Source: an uncultured Acidobacteriota bacterium
Lineage (GTDB): Bacteria > Acidobacteriota > Thermoanaerobaculia > Gp7-AA8
Reading direction: 5' to 3'
Assembly (NCBI GenBank): GCA_937870635.1
Contig: CALMZP010000042.1
Span: forward strand, 1-46,219
Length of the DNA stretch: 46,219 nucleotides
Shown here: positions 15,418-23,970 of the stretch, one piece after another
Numbering within the stretch: position 1 is the first letter of the stretch
Layout: every line of letters begins with the position of its first letter
The notes under the pieces: generated by a model
Database searches by the model: none
Seen by the model: only the letters and a program-made list of their open reading frames with translations
Told to the model about the DNA's origin: nothing
Program-made: the position numbers and the translations under genes

Positions 15418-16386
15418 TCAGCTGCCGGTCGCCGCGGCCTGAGTGGTCCGGTTCACATCACGCCGTTTTTCAGCCTGCACCTGATTGCGCCCGTTCCGCT
15501 TCGCGCGATAGAGCGCTTTGTCCGCCGCGACGATGACCTCTTTCGGCGTGTGGATCTTCGAGTGGGGAATGCTGGCGACACCGAGGCTGACCGTGATCTT
15601 GAGCGGGCCGGCCTGCGTCTGCATCGGCGTCTCCTCCACGAGCGCGCGGATTTTCTCGGCGAAGGTCAGGGCATCTTCGAGATTGGTCTCCGGCATCATC
15701 ACCGCGAACTCTTCTCCGCCGTAACGAGCGACCAGATCGGTGGCGCGGACGGACTCGCGATAGAGATTCGCGACGCCTTTGAGAATCTCGTCGCCGACTG
15801 CATGGCCGTAGGTGTCGTTCACCTTCTTGAAGTAGTCGATGTCGATCATCGCCAGCGACAGAGGACGGTCGTAACGCTCCGATTCCTCGAACGCGCGCAC
15901 GAGCTCGTCCTGGAAGTAGCGATGGTTGTGAAGTTTCGTGAGGCCGTCGGTGATGGACAGCAGCTCCAGCCGGCGGTTCGTCTCCATCAGTTCTTTCTGC
16001 AGGTCGACGATCCTCTTTCCCGCCCGCACGCGCGCAAGCAGCTCGGGCGACTGAAAGGGCTTGGTGATGTAATCGTCCGCGCCGAGCTCAAGCCCTTCGA
16101 TCTTGTCTTCCTGCTCGTCCTCGCCGGTGAGCATGATGATGTAGCGGGACCGGTAGTCGGGATTGGCCTTCAATTCCTGGCAGAGCACCACCCCGTCCAT
16201 ATCCGGCAGGCGGCGGTCGAGGATGGCCAGATCCCACGCCACCTTCGTCAGCGTTTCCCGCGCCTCCTGTCCGGTCGTGCACTCCACCACGTCGTAGCCA
16301 GCGCGCTTGAGAAAGAGGCGCACGAGCCTGCGGATGGCGCTGTCGTCGTCGACGACCGCAACTCGGAAGGGAACGGGATCCGGCAT
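15418..16386 (-). CDS. Response regulator with diguanylate cyclase (GGDEF) output
   Basis: About 322 residues. The receiver comes first (VVDDD, phospho-acceptor Asp57 in LAILDRRLP, Lys in ITKPF), then a coiled-coil linker (IVDLQKELMETNRRLELL), then a GGDEF domain. The active site reads RYGGEEF (223-227), so c-di-GMP synthesis should be intact, and the product-inhibition I-site RATD lies five residues before it. The domain order is PleD/WspR-like. The ATG at 16386 is preferred over an in-frame GTG at 16419. Confidence 0.95.
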   Translation of the reverse strand: MPDPVPFRVAVVDDDSAIRRLVRLFLKRAGYDVVECTTGQEARETLTKVAWDLAILDRRLPDMDGVVLCQELKANPDYRSRYIIMLTGEDEQEDKIEGLELGADDYITKPFQSPELLARVRAGKRIVDLQKELMETNRRLELLSITDGLTKLHNHRYFQDELVRAFEESERYDRPLSLAMIDIDYFKKVNDTYGHAVGDEILKGVANLYRESVRATDLVARYGGEEFAVMMPETNLEDALTFAEKIRALVEETPMQTQAGPLKITVSLGVASIPHSKIHTPKEVIVAADKALYRAKRNGRNQVQAEKRRDVNRTTQAAATGS

Positions 16387-16423
16387 TCTGTTTTCCAGCG
16401 AGCGCAACCTGTGTGCCACACTC

Positions 16424-16530
16424 GGGTGCTGGGTGCTTGGTGCTGGGTGCTGGGTGGGGTACCGGAAGGCCGGCTACGCCCGGATGTCAGCACCAAGCAC
16501 TGAGCACTGAGCACCAAGCACCAAGCACTG
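16424..16530. repeat. Inverted heptamer arrays GGGTGCT / AGCACCA
   Basis: 16424-16458 holds five GGGTGCT-type units (one TGGTGCT, one ending GGG). 16489-16530 holds six units of AGCACCA or AGCACTG, roughly the reverse complement. The core of about 30 bases (GTACCGGAAGGCC onward) is itself partly palindromic. The structure lies between the nadC stop (16537) and the GGDEF start, and matches the layout of the TTAACCG arrays in period and inversion but not in sequence. Confidence 0.93.
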
Positions 16531-16536
16531 GTTCTA

Positions 16537-17364
16537 TTAACTCCTGATCCTCATGGAGATATCCAGCGCTGTGACCGAATGTGTCAGCGCCCCGATCGAG
16601 ATCCGCTCGACACCGGTCTCGGCCACCTCGCGGACATTCTCCAGCGTGATGCCGCCCGAGGCTTCGAGGGGGACACGGCCGGCGACGGTGGCGACGGCGG
16701 CTTCGAGCTGCATGGTGCTCATGTTGTCGAGAAGGATGAAATCGGGATGCATCGCCAGAGCTTCGCCGAGCTCGCGCATGTCCCGCACTTCGATCATGAC
16801 CTTCTGAGGCATCCGGCGCGAGCGGATCCGTTCGACCGCGGCCCGGATCGACCCGGCCCGATCGATATGGTTGTTCTTGACGAGAAACATGTCGTGGAGA
16901 CCGTGCCGGTGATTTTGACCGCCGCCCGCGTGAACCGCGTACTTGTCGAGGTGCCGCAGGCCGGGGACCGTCTTGCGGGTGTCGAAGATCCTGGCCTTCG
17001 TGCCCTTCACGGCGTCGACATAACGGCGGGTGGCCGTGGCGATGCCCGAACCGCGCTGCATGAAGTTCAGCGCCGTCCGCTCGCCGGACAAAAGCGCAAT
17101 CACCGACGCGCTCACCTCGGCCACGACGTCTCCGGGGCCGACTGCGTCGCCATCCTTCATCTGCGGAGAGAAGACACTCGTCGGGTCGAGGGCGGCAAAG
17201 GTGGCCGCGGCAAAGTCGAGGCCGGCAAGAATGCCGTAAGCCTTGATGACGAACGCGGCCGTACCGCGATCGCGCGGGTCGAAGATGGATTCCGCCGTGA
17301 TGTCGGGAAGATCTTCTTCGAGGGCACGCTGGACGAGCGTATGGATGAGCTGGGGATCGAGCAT
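16537..17364 (-). CDS. nadC: Nicotinate-nucleotide pyrophosphorylase (quinolinate phosphoribosyltransferase)
   Basis: NadC makes nicotinate mononucleotide from quinolinate and PRPP in de novo NAD synthesis. The 275 residues from MLDPQ are of normal length. Motifs are ALNFMQRGSGIAT, RKTVPGLRHLDKYAV, GGGQNHRHGLHDMFLVKNNH and the C-terminal LEASGGITLENV and ISIGALTHS. ATG 17364 follows AAGGA by five bases. The open frame continues upstream for about 65 codons, but this runs into the 5' end of the tmRNA on the other strand and is not coding. nadA and nadB are not in the window. Confidence 0.96.
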   Translation of the reverse strand: MLDPQLIHTLVQRALEEDLPDITAESIFDPRDRGTAAFVIKAYGILAGLDFAAATFAALDPTSVFSPQMKDGDAVGPGDVVAEVSASVIALLSGERTALNFMQRGSGIATATRRYVDAVKGTKARIFDTRKTVPGLRHLDKYAVHAGGGQNHRHGLHDMFLVKNNHIDRAGSIRAAVERIRSRRMPQKVMIEVRDMRELGEALAMHPDFILLDNMSTMQLEAAVATVAGRVPLEASGGITLENVREVAETGVERISIGALTHSVTALDISMRIRS

Positions 17365-17428
17365 GTCCTTGTCGGCAGAAATTCTGCCAGTCCTTTCGCC
17401 GTTTCGATCGGCAGTTCGTTGACAAATT

Positions 17429-17778
17429 GGGGGCGCACCGGCTTCGACGGGATCAGTCGGGGTCATGGTTGCATGCCGAGCTGATTGCCTCGTAAAAACG
17501 ATCACCAACTGTAATCGCGAACAGCGAATACGCACTCGCAGCTTAATTGACTGCGACGCCAACTGACCGGCCGCTCACGCCGGTAAGACCTGGCGCCATG
17601 ATGTGAGCTAAGGACTCTCGACCGCCTCGCCGGGAGTCACGAAAATTCAGGGGCTGGTCCTTCGTCGTTCTCTGCTCTCCGGGCAGGCGTTGGACGAGAA
17701 CAAAAGCGAGAGACAAGCATGTAGTAGCCAGGCTGCCACGGGTTTCGGACGCGGGTTCAACTCCCGCCGCCTCCACCA
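17429..17778 (+). ncRNA. ssrA: Transfer-messenger RNA (tmRNA)
   Basis: A one-piece tmRNA of 350 nt that frees stalled ribosomes. The 5' end GGGGGCG pairs with CGCCTCC before the encoded ACCA at the 3' end (one G-U pair). The 5' region has the conserved GGCTTCGACGG and GGTTGCATGCCGAG. The T arm is GGGTTCAACTCCC. The tag frame opens at GCG 17517 after GTAATC and reads A-N-S-E-Y-A-L-A-A, then TAA at 17544-17546. The terminal ALAA is the usual protease-recognition end. 3' of the tag the sequence can form the expected GC-rich pseudoknots. It is divergent to nadC, and smpB is not in the window. Confidence 0.96.
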
Positions 17779-17791
17779 AACTTGCACTTCC

Positions 17792-17917
17792 GGCAATCGC
17801 GCCCCAGCGGCGCATCTGCTTCGTTGTCGGTCGTCTCGCCGGCTCGACGTAGCTCCGCTACGCCTCGCCGCCGCTCCTTCCTCCGCCTCGCATCTGCACC
17901 ACTGGATCGCGATTGCC
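17792..17917. repeat. 126-bp palindromic element just after tmRNA
   Basis: Bounded by perfect 10-bp arms GGCAATCGCG and CGCGATTGCC, with partial complementarity continuing inward (CCCAG/CTGG, GCGG) to a central GTAGCTCCGCTAC at 17849-17861. The whole segment can fold as one long hairpin. It starts 14 bases after the tmRNA 3' end. It could terminate tmRNA transcription or be an inserted mobile palindrome. No gene is seen. Confidence 0.8.
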
Positions 17918-17955
17918 TCGTCGTACCAGCGTTCGACCCCGTCGGCCGAATCCAT

Positions 17956-18110
17956 TCAATCCTTGCGTTTGAAATACTCCGTCCTCTGGTAGATCCGCAC
18001 GTAATCGATGTCGTGGAATTGCGGGAAGACCGTCGTCTCGACGGGATTGCCCGGCCACCCGCGCCCCACGGCCGTGTTCAGGATCAGGTAATGCGGAGTG
18101 TGCGGGATCC
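17956..18110 (-). pseudogene. Glycoside hydrolase family 16 C-terminal remnant
   Basis: About 50 codons read YLILNTAVGRGWPGNP, then ETTVFPQ, then DIDYVRIYQR and a TGA stop. That is the typical end of bacterial laminarinase-like GH16 enzymes (beta-glucan hydrolases). Nothing upstream in any frame continues the catalytic domain, and the E-x-D-x-x-E active site is absent. The fragment is therefore a remnant. The stretch 18111-18220 upstream shows no gene I recognise. Confidence 0.75.
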
Positions 18111-18220
18111 GCTCTTCTCTTTCTGCGTATCGGGTGTCTGGATGTTCGGGCGCGCGGGATCAGCGGTGCCCCTGGATATTTCGAAATTGCGCACATTCCA
18201 GCGCGACTGCCACCCGCGTC

Positions 18221-19009
18221 TTACGGCCGGCTCGTACTGGTAGCGCCAGAAACAAGCACCCGCAAGTCAGGCGTGTTCGCGATGCTCGTCACCCAGCTCA
18301 GGCTCGGTTGGTCGACGACAACCGTAACGTAGGTAAGGTAGGGTTTATCTGTTGCACAAGTCGTTGCCGTTGAGAGGCCGGTGACCTGTACCGCTGTATC
18401 GGCGGGGACATCGAAAAATCGCGCATCTACGATCTGGTTGTCGCAGAGTTGCCGCACCTCAACGCGTGCCGTTGCCGGCGCCGCTCCAGCGTTGTAGACA
18501 GTGACATTGTTGCGGGTCGGGATCAGCGACAAGTCCGTGCCGAGATGGATCTTGCCCACATTGGCCGGCTGCTGCGTCTCAAAGACTGGATACGTGATTC
18601 TCCCGCGTGCGCCATCCGCCGGGGGGGAACCCAAGGCGCAGGATTCTTCCCCGATTTCGATGCTGCTTTCCACGCTGACGGAGTCTGGTACGTCCATGTG
18701 AAGCACCCACACTCCTTCCGGAATTGCCCGCCTCCAGTCGACGTTCGCTGACAACGTCGTGCCGGCATGCGGTAGGATCACGAATTGCTGGGAAACGCCT
18801 GGTGCGGGCCCGCCGTTGCTGACGTTGCGCAGCATGATTACTTCCGGGGCTGACCCGTCGTTGTAGAACAAGACTTCGCCGACCCAGCGCAGCGCGATGC
18901 AATCATCAACGGGGCTGCCGGTCGCGCGTCCCTGCAAGGCGTACACATCGCGCGCCTGAACCGGCGTCACGATCAATAAGAGCAACACTGCGAGTCCGAG
19001 TCGCGTCAT
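18221..19009 (-). CDS. Secreted beta-rich hypothetical protein
   Basis: 262 residues from the ATG at 19009, which has GGAGAG six bases upstream. A clear signal peptide (TRLGLAVLLLLIVTPVQA) leads to a strand-rich mature protein with several Cys and Ig-like or CARDB-like segments (VTVYNAGAAPATARVEVRQL and YLTYVTVVVDQPSLSWVT). No enzyme motif is seen. It looks distantly like its upstream neighbour at 19112-19845 in length and C-terminal pattern (YVTVVVDQ versus YVSVIDN), so the two may be an old duplication. Surface or extracellular location is likely; function unknown. Confidence 0.65.
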   Translation of the reverse strand: MTRLGLAVLLLLIVTPVQARDVYALQGRATGSPVDDCIALRWVGEVLFYNDGSAPEVIMLRNVSNGGPAPGVSQQFVILPHAGTTLSANVDWRRAIPEGVWVLHMDVPDSVSVESSIEIGEESCALGSPPADGARGRITYPVFETQQPANVGKIHLGTDLSLIPTRNNVTVYNAGAAPATARVEVRQLCDNQIVDARFFDVPADTAVQVTGLSTATTCATDKPYLTYVTVVVDQPSLSWVTSIANTPDLRVLVSGATSTSRP

Positions 19010-19111
19010 AGAAGTCTCTCCGAAACAGCCACCACCGACACACACCGGTAGTGGCTGCAGTACGGTCTGTAGCCCTGATTCGTCGTCGTGACCGTGTTGA
19101 AAACGTTAGTT

Positions 19112-19845
19112 TTACTGTTGTGTCGGGCTGAGTATCGTCAAATGTTGTGTGACGTTGTCGATCACGCTCACGTACGCCCAGTACTCGCGGTCAGCTTGTG
19201 TTGGCGTGACTTCCACACGCAGCGCGTGGTACGGGTTGCCAAATGGCAGTCGGGGTAGCGCGAGTTCCGCGAACGCGGGACAGAGTGATGTGCGGCCGGG
19301 TGACGTCGGTGTGACCGTCTCCTCGGCGAGGAGCGTGTCCGCGCGAGCGTCCTGTTGCCGTGATGGGAGGGAGATCCGCGAAACTGCGCTTCCACCGGAA
19401 TGTCCGTGATCCCAATGGCTTGTGAGAACAATGCGCTTGGATAGACCACCGGAACGGTTGTTCCCCACGTTTCGAGCGCGCGCGAGTGATCCCGAGAACG
19501 CAGCGTGATGGCGATGTCGCGCGCGCGCGCGGCCTCCACGTAAAGAAACGCACCGCGTCCGCCGCAGTCAGGCGCGCCCTCAACCATGACAAATGATGCT
19601 TGCGGCGGCAGGGGTGGTGGTGGCGCACAAATCGGCAGGTGGCACGAGGGGTCCAAGGCCCCGTTAACTTGCGCTGGCGTATTGCCAGTGTTCGTGATCA
19701 GCGCGTGCGTTCGCCAGTCGCTCCCGTGGGCTCCAAGTACGCGGCTCGGCCCGACCGGAAGCAGCACGCGCTCGGTGACGACCTCCTGTGCGATGACAGG
19801 CGTGACGTAACAACCCAAAGCCAGAGCGAAGATCAGGTAACGAAT
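19112..19845 (-). pseudogene. Broken paralogue of the secreted protein: frameshift and lost start codon
   Basis: The coding frame begins with a signal-peptide-like IRYLIFALALGCYVTPVIAQ behind a good GGAGG, but the codon at the expected start (19845-19843) is ATT rather than ATG; the first usual start is a TTG at 19818. After DIPVEAQ near 19410 the frame is lost. It resumes in another frame as SRISLPSRQQDARADTLL and runs to AYVSVIDNVTQHLTILSPTQQ and a stop at 19112. Both lesions suggest a pseudogene, though one sequencing error would explain the frameshift. Mature features are WRTHALITNTGNTPAQVNG and a Pro-rich PPPPLPPQ. Confidence 0.65.
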
Positions 19846-20017
19846 GGCAAGCCTCCTGGTTACTCGTTGTAGCGCATGTTAGACCGCCTCCTTTGTGGTT
19901 CTCTCCCTCGTCGGTGCTCTCTTCTTCGTCTCTGGCAGCTGGCTCGGCTTTGGCTGGTCGATCGTTCCCCATGTGGCATAACCTCCGAAGGTGATCCATC
20001 TCAAGATCCATATTCGT

Positions 20018-21166
20018 ATGCGACTGACTGCGCTCGCCCTCTTTCTCTTCCCGATCCTGACTTACGCCGCCGATGAGCCACGCATCGAACTGCGCGTGGT
20101 GGCCACGGGGCTCGACCAGCCGGTGGCGATCACGCACGCAGGCGATGCGCGGCTCTTCGTCACGCTGCAGCGCGGCCGCATCCTCATCATCGACGCCGCC
20201 GGCACGCGCGAGTTCCTCAACATCACGCCCATCGTCCGCTCCGGCGGCGAGCGGGGGTTGCTCAGCGCCGCCTTTCATCCTCGCTACGCGGAGAACGGAT
20301 TCTTCTACGTCTACTACACCGATGCGGAGGGCGACATCGTCATTGCCCGATACCGGCGCGGCAACGATCCCGACCGCGCCGATCCGAATTCGCGAACGCT
20401 GATCCTCGAGATCCCCCACCGCGACTTCGCCAACCACAACGGCGGACAGCTCCAGTTCGGTCCCGACGGATACCTCTACATCGGAACCGGCGACGGTGGC
20501 GACGCGGGCGACTCCCTCGGCAGCGGCCAGCGTCTCGACACCCTCCTCGGCAAAATGCTGCGGATCGATGTCGACGGCGGCGCTCCATACGCCGTTCCCT
20601 CATCGAATCCTTTCATCGGCCGCGCAGGCGCCCGTCCCGAGATCTGGGCGTATGGCCTTCGCAACCCTTGGCGCTTCTCGTTCGATCGCATCAGCGGCGA
20701 TCTGTGGATCGCCGACGTCGGCCAGGGCGCTTTCGAAGAAGTCGACCTGCAACCCGCGACGAGCAGCGGCGGCGAGAACTACGGCTGGAATCGAATGGAG
20801 GGTGCGCACTGCTTCAGCCCCGCCTCCGGATGCAACGACGGTTCGCTGACGCTGCCGGTGCTCGAATACGGGCGCGAGAACAACGCGTGCTCGGTCACGG
20901 GCGGCTATCGCTATCGAGGCTCGAGGAACACGCGGTTGCGCGGCACGTACATCTTCGGCGACTACTGCAACGGCATCATCTCCGGCGCGACGCAGCAGCC
21001 CGACGGGACCTGGACCGCTCGCACCCTCATCGACACCACGTTTTTCATCAGCGCGTTCGGTGAGGACTTCAATGGCGAGATCTACGTGGCGGAGCACAGG
21101 GGCGCGATTTACCATCTGATCGACACGGCGCCTCTCCTCCCCCGGCGGCGCGCGGTCCGCCGTTGA
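20018..21166 (+). CDS. Secreted PQQ-dependent sugar dehydrogenase family protein (GSDH)
   Basis: 382 residues of the soluble glucose/sorbosone dehydrogenase (YliI-like) six-bladed propeller family, which oxidises aldoses with PQQ in the periplasm. After a signal peptide (MRLTALALFLFPILTYA) come the landmarks: VATGLDQPVAIT, GERGLLSAAFHPRY with its basic and His residues, NHNGGQLQFGPDGYLYIGTGDGG, AYGLRNPWRFSFD, DVGQGAFEEVD, NYGWNRMEG, and GGYRYRG. A GTG at 19991 is an alternative start that would extend the signal peptide. Its stop overlaps the next ATG (TGATG). No PQQ synthesis genes are here, so activity would rely on genes elsewhere. Confidence 0.88.
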   Translation: MRLTALALFLFPILTYAADEPRIELRVVATGLDQPVAITHAGDARLFVTLQRGRILIIDAAGTREFLNITPIVRSGGERGLLSAAFHPRYAENGFFYVYYTDAEGDIVIARYRRGNDPDRADPNSRTLILEIPHRDFANHNGGQLQFGPDGYLYIGTGDGGDAGDSLGSGQRLDTLLGKMLRIDVDGGAPYAVPSSNPFIGRAGARPEIWAYGLRNPWRFSFDRISGDLWIADVGQGAFEEVDLQPATSSGGENYGWNRMEGAHCFSPASGCNDGSLTLPVLEYGRENNACSVTGGYRYRGSRNTRLRGTYIFGDYCNGIISGATQQPDGTWTARTLIDTTFFISAFGEDFNGEIYVAEHRGAIYHLIDTAPLLPRRRAVRR

Positions 21167-21825
21167 TGAACCGACGCTTCGATGGCTTGATCTCCGAGCT
21201 GGCGTGCACCGTGGTCTCGGACCGCGCGTGCAATCAGTATTCGGAACTGACGGGAGACCTCGCCGCGAACGCGATCCGGCGCCGGAACCTGCGGCTCTAT
21301 CTCCAGGAGCTCGAGGCCATCGGTCCCGAGATGCTGCTCATCGGCGAAGCGCCGAGTCATCGCGGCGGACGGCTGACCGGCATCGCCTTCGTCAGCGAAA
21401 CGGTCCTGCTCGCCGGCGTGGAGATCCTCTCAACGCCCGGCCACATCCTCGGCTCGGGCGCGGGTTACCGGCGCGCGACGACGGGACCGCGGCTGTCGAC
21501 CGAGGCCAGCGCGACGATGGTGTGGTCGACGATTCGCGGGATCGCGCCACTTCCGATGTTGTGGAACGCGTTTCCCTTTCATCCCTTCCATCGGGGAACC
21601 CCGAACACGAATCGCATGCCCGACTCCGCCGAGCTCGCCATGGGGCGTCCATTCATCGAAATGCTCCTGGAGCTCTTTCCGATCAGAGAGATCGTGGCCG
21701 TCGGAAACCACGCGGCGGCCTCGATGACAAAGCTGGGACTCGCTCATACGAAAATCCGGCACCCGTCGATGGGCGGCAAGAACGAATTCGTCGCCGGAAT
21801 GGCGCGTCTGTCGCAGCGGGAGTGA
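21166..21825 (+). CDS. Uracil-DNA glycosylase superfamily protein
   Basis: 219 residues coupled to the preceding gene by a TGATG overlap. The order of motifs fits the UDG superfamily: LLIGEAPSHRGGRLTGIAF (motif A-like GEAP), PLPMLWNAFPFHPF (motif with the substrate-binding Asn), IREIVAVGNHAAASM, and IRHPSMGGKNEF (H-P-S motif). The four Cys of the Fe-S family 4/5 enzymes are lacking, and motif A has Ser where family 4 has Gly, so the exact class and base specificity are open. The pairing with a secreted sugar dehydrogenase looks accidental. Confidence 0.7.
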   Translation: MNRRFDGLISELACTVVSDRACNQYSELTGDLAANAIRRRNLRLYLQELEAIGPEMLLIGEAPSHRGGRLTGIAFVSETVLLAGVEILSTPGHILGSGAGYRRATTGPRLSTEASATMVWSTIRGIAPLPMLWNAFPFHPFHRGTPNTNRMPDSAELAMGRPFIEMLLELFPIREIVAVGNHAAASMTKLGLAHTKIRHPSMGGKNEFVAGMARLSQRE

Positions 21826-21893
21826 GCGGAGGACGGCATGCCGAAGAAAAGCCAGATTCATGACATCAAGGGTGGGCGGGAGTGAGGATGTCT

Positions 21894-22077
21894 TCATCCC
21901 GAGCGCGGCGAGGGATCTCCGGAAGCAACCTCGGCAGGATGAAAAGTCAGAAGCCGAGGAACCCCGCCGCGTGCTTGCGGCGGACGCGGGCGAGGTCGCC
22001 CGCGCTCCATTGATTCTCGCCTGTGGGCTTCATTCTGCCCAGTTGGTACCGGAGATCCCTCGCTTCGCTCGGGATGA
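21894..22077. repeat. Palindromic element family B copy 2, with module C inside
   Basis: Left arm TCATCCCGAGCGCGGCGAGG and right arm CCTCGCTTCGCTCGGGATGA flank a core of about 140 bases. The core holds module C in reverse orientation, GCGGGCGAGGTCGCCCGC (about 21985-22008). It fills the gap between the UDG-like and moaA stops (convergent). The core differs from those of copies 1 and 3. Confidence 0.87.
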
Positions 22078-22087
22078 AAACTCGAAG

Positions 22088-23092
22088 CTACCCTCCGATA
22101 TGCGACATCTCCACCTTTTTCAGGGCGGCCGTCGCTTCGGATCGGATCTCCGAGTAGCGGTCGTCGCGCTTCTGCCAGATGTTCGCGAGCACGGCGCGAA
22201 TCTCACTGTCCGGCGTGCCGTTTCGCAGCAGTGAGCGGAGGTCACGCCCCTTACCGGCGAAGAGACACGTGTAGACCTCGCCGGTTGCCGAGAGACGGAC
22301 CCGCGTGCAGCTCTGGCAGAACGGTTTCGTCACGGATGTGATCACGCCGAACTCTCCTGCGCCGTCCACATACCGGTACCGCGACGCGACTTCGCCGAAG
22401 TAGTTCGCTTCGACCGGCTCGACGGGCCACTCGCGCGCAATCAGCTCGACGATCTCGCGGCCCGGCACGACATCCTGGAGGTGCCATCCGTTCGTGTTCC
22501 CGACATCCATGTATTCGATGAACCGTACGATGTGTGCCATGTTGCGGAAGCGGCGGGCGACATCGACGACCGAGGTCGCGTTCAGGCCTCGCATGACGAC
22601 CATGTCGAGCTTGATCGGACCGAGGCCGGCGTCAGCGGCTCCTTCGATCGCGTCGAGCACGCGTTCGACCGGCGAATCGACGTCATTCATCCGGCGAAAC
22701 GTCTCGTCGTCCAGCGAATCGAGGCTGATCGTGACGCGGCGCAATCCGGCATCGGCGAGCAGACGCGATTTCAGCCGGGTCAGCAGCGAGCCGTTCGTGG
22801 TCAGGGCGATGTCGCGCAATCCTTCGATCGCTGCGAGCTGCGCGACGAGCCGCTCGAGATCGCGACGAAGAAGAGGCTCGCCGCCCGTCAGCCGGACTTT
22901 CTCGACACCAAGATCCGTCAGAATCCGGGCCACCCGCGTGATCTCCTCGAACGTGAGGAGCTCTTCGCGCGGTGCGAACGCGAAGTCACGGCCGAAGACT
23001 TCCTTCGGCATGCAGTACACGCAGCGGAAGTTGCAGCGGTCGGTGACTGAGATCCGCGCGTCGCGCAGCGGCCGCGCGAGGGTGTCCAACAT
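22088..23092 (-). CDS. moaA: GTP 3',8-cyclase (molybdenum cofactor biosynthesis)
   Basis: A radical-SAM enzyme that starts molybdopterin synthesis. It has the SAM cluster CNFRCVYC (Cys20, 24, 27), the GGEP stretch KVRLTGGEPLLRRD, and the second-cluster Cys motif CQSCTRVRLSATGEVYTC followed by LF. The essential C-terminal Gly-Gly is present (SHIGG). The length of 334 is normal. It is last in a minus-strand run with the esterase gene only nine bases upstream. No other moa or moe genes are seen. Confidence 0.96.
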   Translation of the reverse strand: MLDTLARPLRDARISVTDRCNFRCVYCMPKEVFGRDFAFAPREELLTFEEITRVARILTDLGVEKVRLTGGEPLLRRDLERLVAQLAAIEGLRDIALTTNGSLLTRLKSRLLADAGLRRVTISLDSLDDETFRRMNDVDSPVERVLDAIEGAADAGLGPIKLDMVVMRGLNATSVVDVARRFRNMAHIVRFIEYMDVGNTNGWHLQDVVPGREIVELIAREWPVEPVEANYFGEVASRYRYVDGAGEFGVITSVTKPFCQSCTRVRLSATGEVYTCLFAGKGRDLRSLLRNGTPDSEIRAVLANIWQKRDDRYSEIRSEATAALKKVEMSHIGG

Positions 23093-23101
23093 GGTTGCAG
23101 G

Positions 23102-23950
23102 CTACAACTGCACGGGCGGAAAGAGAAACTCCAGCATCGGGCGGGAGCGGGCGGCCCAGGCGCGCTCACTGTGATCGCCTCGGCGGTCTTCGTGGTAGGC
23201 GGTCTCTCCGTTGGCCCATCCCCTCGCCCGCAGCGCATCCCGCAGCGCCCTGGCCCCCTCCAGCGCCTCGGAACCCTCCCGTCCGCCGATGTCCACCCAG
23301 AGCCGCGGCTGCCTGCCCGCGAACGTCTGAAGATCTTTGAGGATGACCCGGCGATGCCACCAGATCGACGGAGACATCGCCGCTGCGCGGCTGAAAACCT
23401 CAGGGTGATGGAGGACGAGATAGAGCGAATTGAGGCCGCCCAGGGACGAGCCGCCGGCGGCGGTGTGAGAGGCGTCGTGGAGCGTGCGGTAACGCGCGTC
23501 TATGAGCGGCTTGAGCTCCTCGATCATCATCCGCGCGTACTCGGCGGCCCGGCCGCCGGCCCTCTTTTCGGGATCGTGAGTCGGCGTGTATTCGTCGATG
23601 CGGGCCTCACCCGCGTTGTCGACGCCGACGATGATCATCGGCTCCGCCGTTCGGTTGCCGATGGCCTGGTCGGCAGCTTCTCCGAGTCGCCAGTGATTTC
23701 CCGGAACGAAAGCGCGGTCGGGCTCGAAGAGATTCTGGCCGTCGTGCATGTACAGCACGGGATACCGCCGCTCGGGATGCTCGTCGTAGCCGGCCGGAAG
23801 ATAGACGACGACATCGCGGATGTTGCCGAGGATCGCGGACTCGAACTGCTCGATGTGGTCGAGACGTCCCGGACGGACGTTCGTGCGACGGTTCTCGAGT
23901 CCGAGCGCCCGGCGAAACGTGGAGCGAAGAGTCTCGCTGATCTCGCGCAT
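23102..23950 (-). CDS. Alpha/beta-hydrolase, putative esterase (esterase D / Fes-like)
   Basis: About 282 residues of the putative-esterase family. The core begins NIRDVVVYLPAGYDEHPERRYPVLYMHDGQNLF. The nucleophile elbow is GGSSLGGLNSLY (G-x-S-x-G), followed by AAAMSPSIWWH, an acid in DIGGREGSE and a His in EDRRGDHSERAW, completing a plausible Ser-Asp-His triad. No signal peptide is seen from the ATG at 23950, so it is probably cytoplasmic. Substrate unknown; relatives cleave siderophores or S-formylglutathione. It is the third gene of a four-gene operon. Confidence 0.82.
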   Translation of the reverse strand: MREISETLRSTFRRALGLENRRTNVRPGRLDHIEQFESAILGNIRDVVVYLPAGYDEHPERRYPVLYMHDGQNLFEPDRAFVPGNHWRLGEAADQAIGNRTAEPMIIVGVDNAGEARIDEYTPTHDPEKRAGGRAAEYARMMIEELKPLIDARYRTLHDASHTAAGGSSLGGLNSLYLVLHHPEVFSRAAAMSPSIWWHRRVILKDLQTFAGRQPRLWVDIGGREGSEALEGARALRDALRARGWANGETAYHEDRRGDHSERAWAARSRPMLEFLFPPVQL

Positions 23951-23970
23951 CTCAGGGGGATCGAGGGAAG

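Noticed and set aside
17419-17424. TTGACA as -35 box of tmRNA
   Set aside because: It ends only a few bases before the mature 5' end, too close for a -35 unless the start lies inside the gene.
17365-17562. N-terminal extension of nadC
   Set aside because: It runs into the tmRNA 5' end on the other strand, and ATG 17364 has a good ribosome site and normal NadC length.
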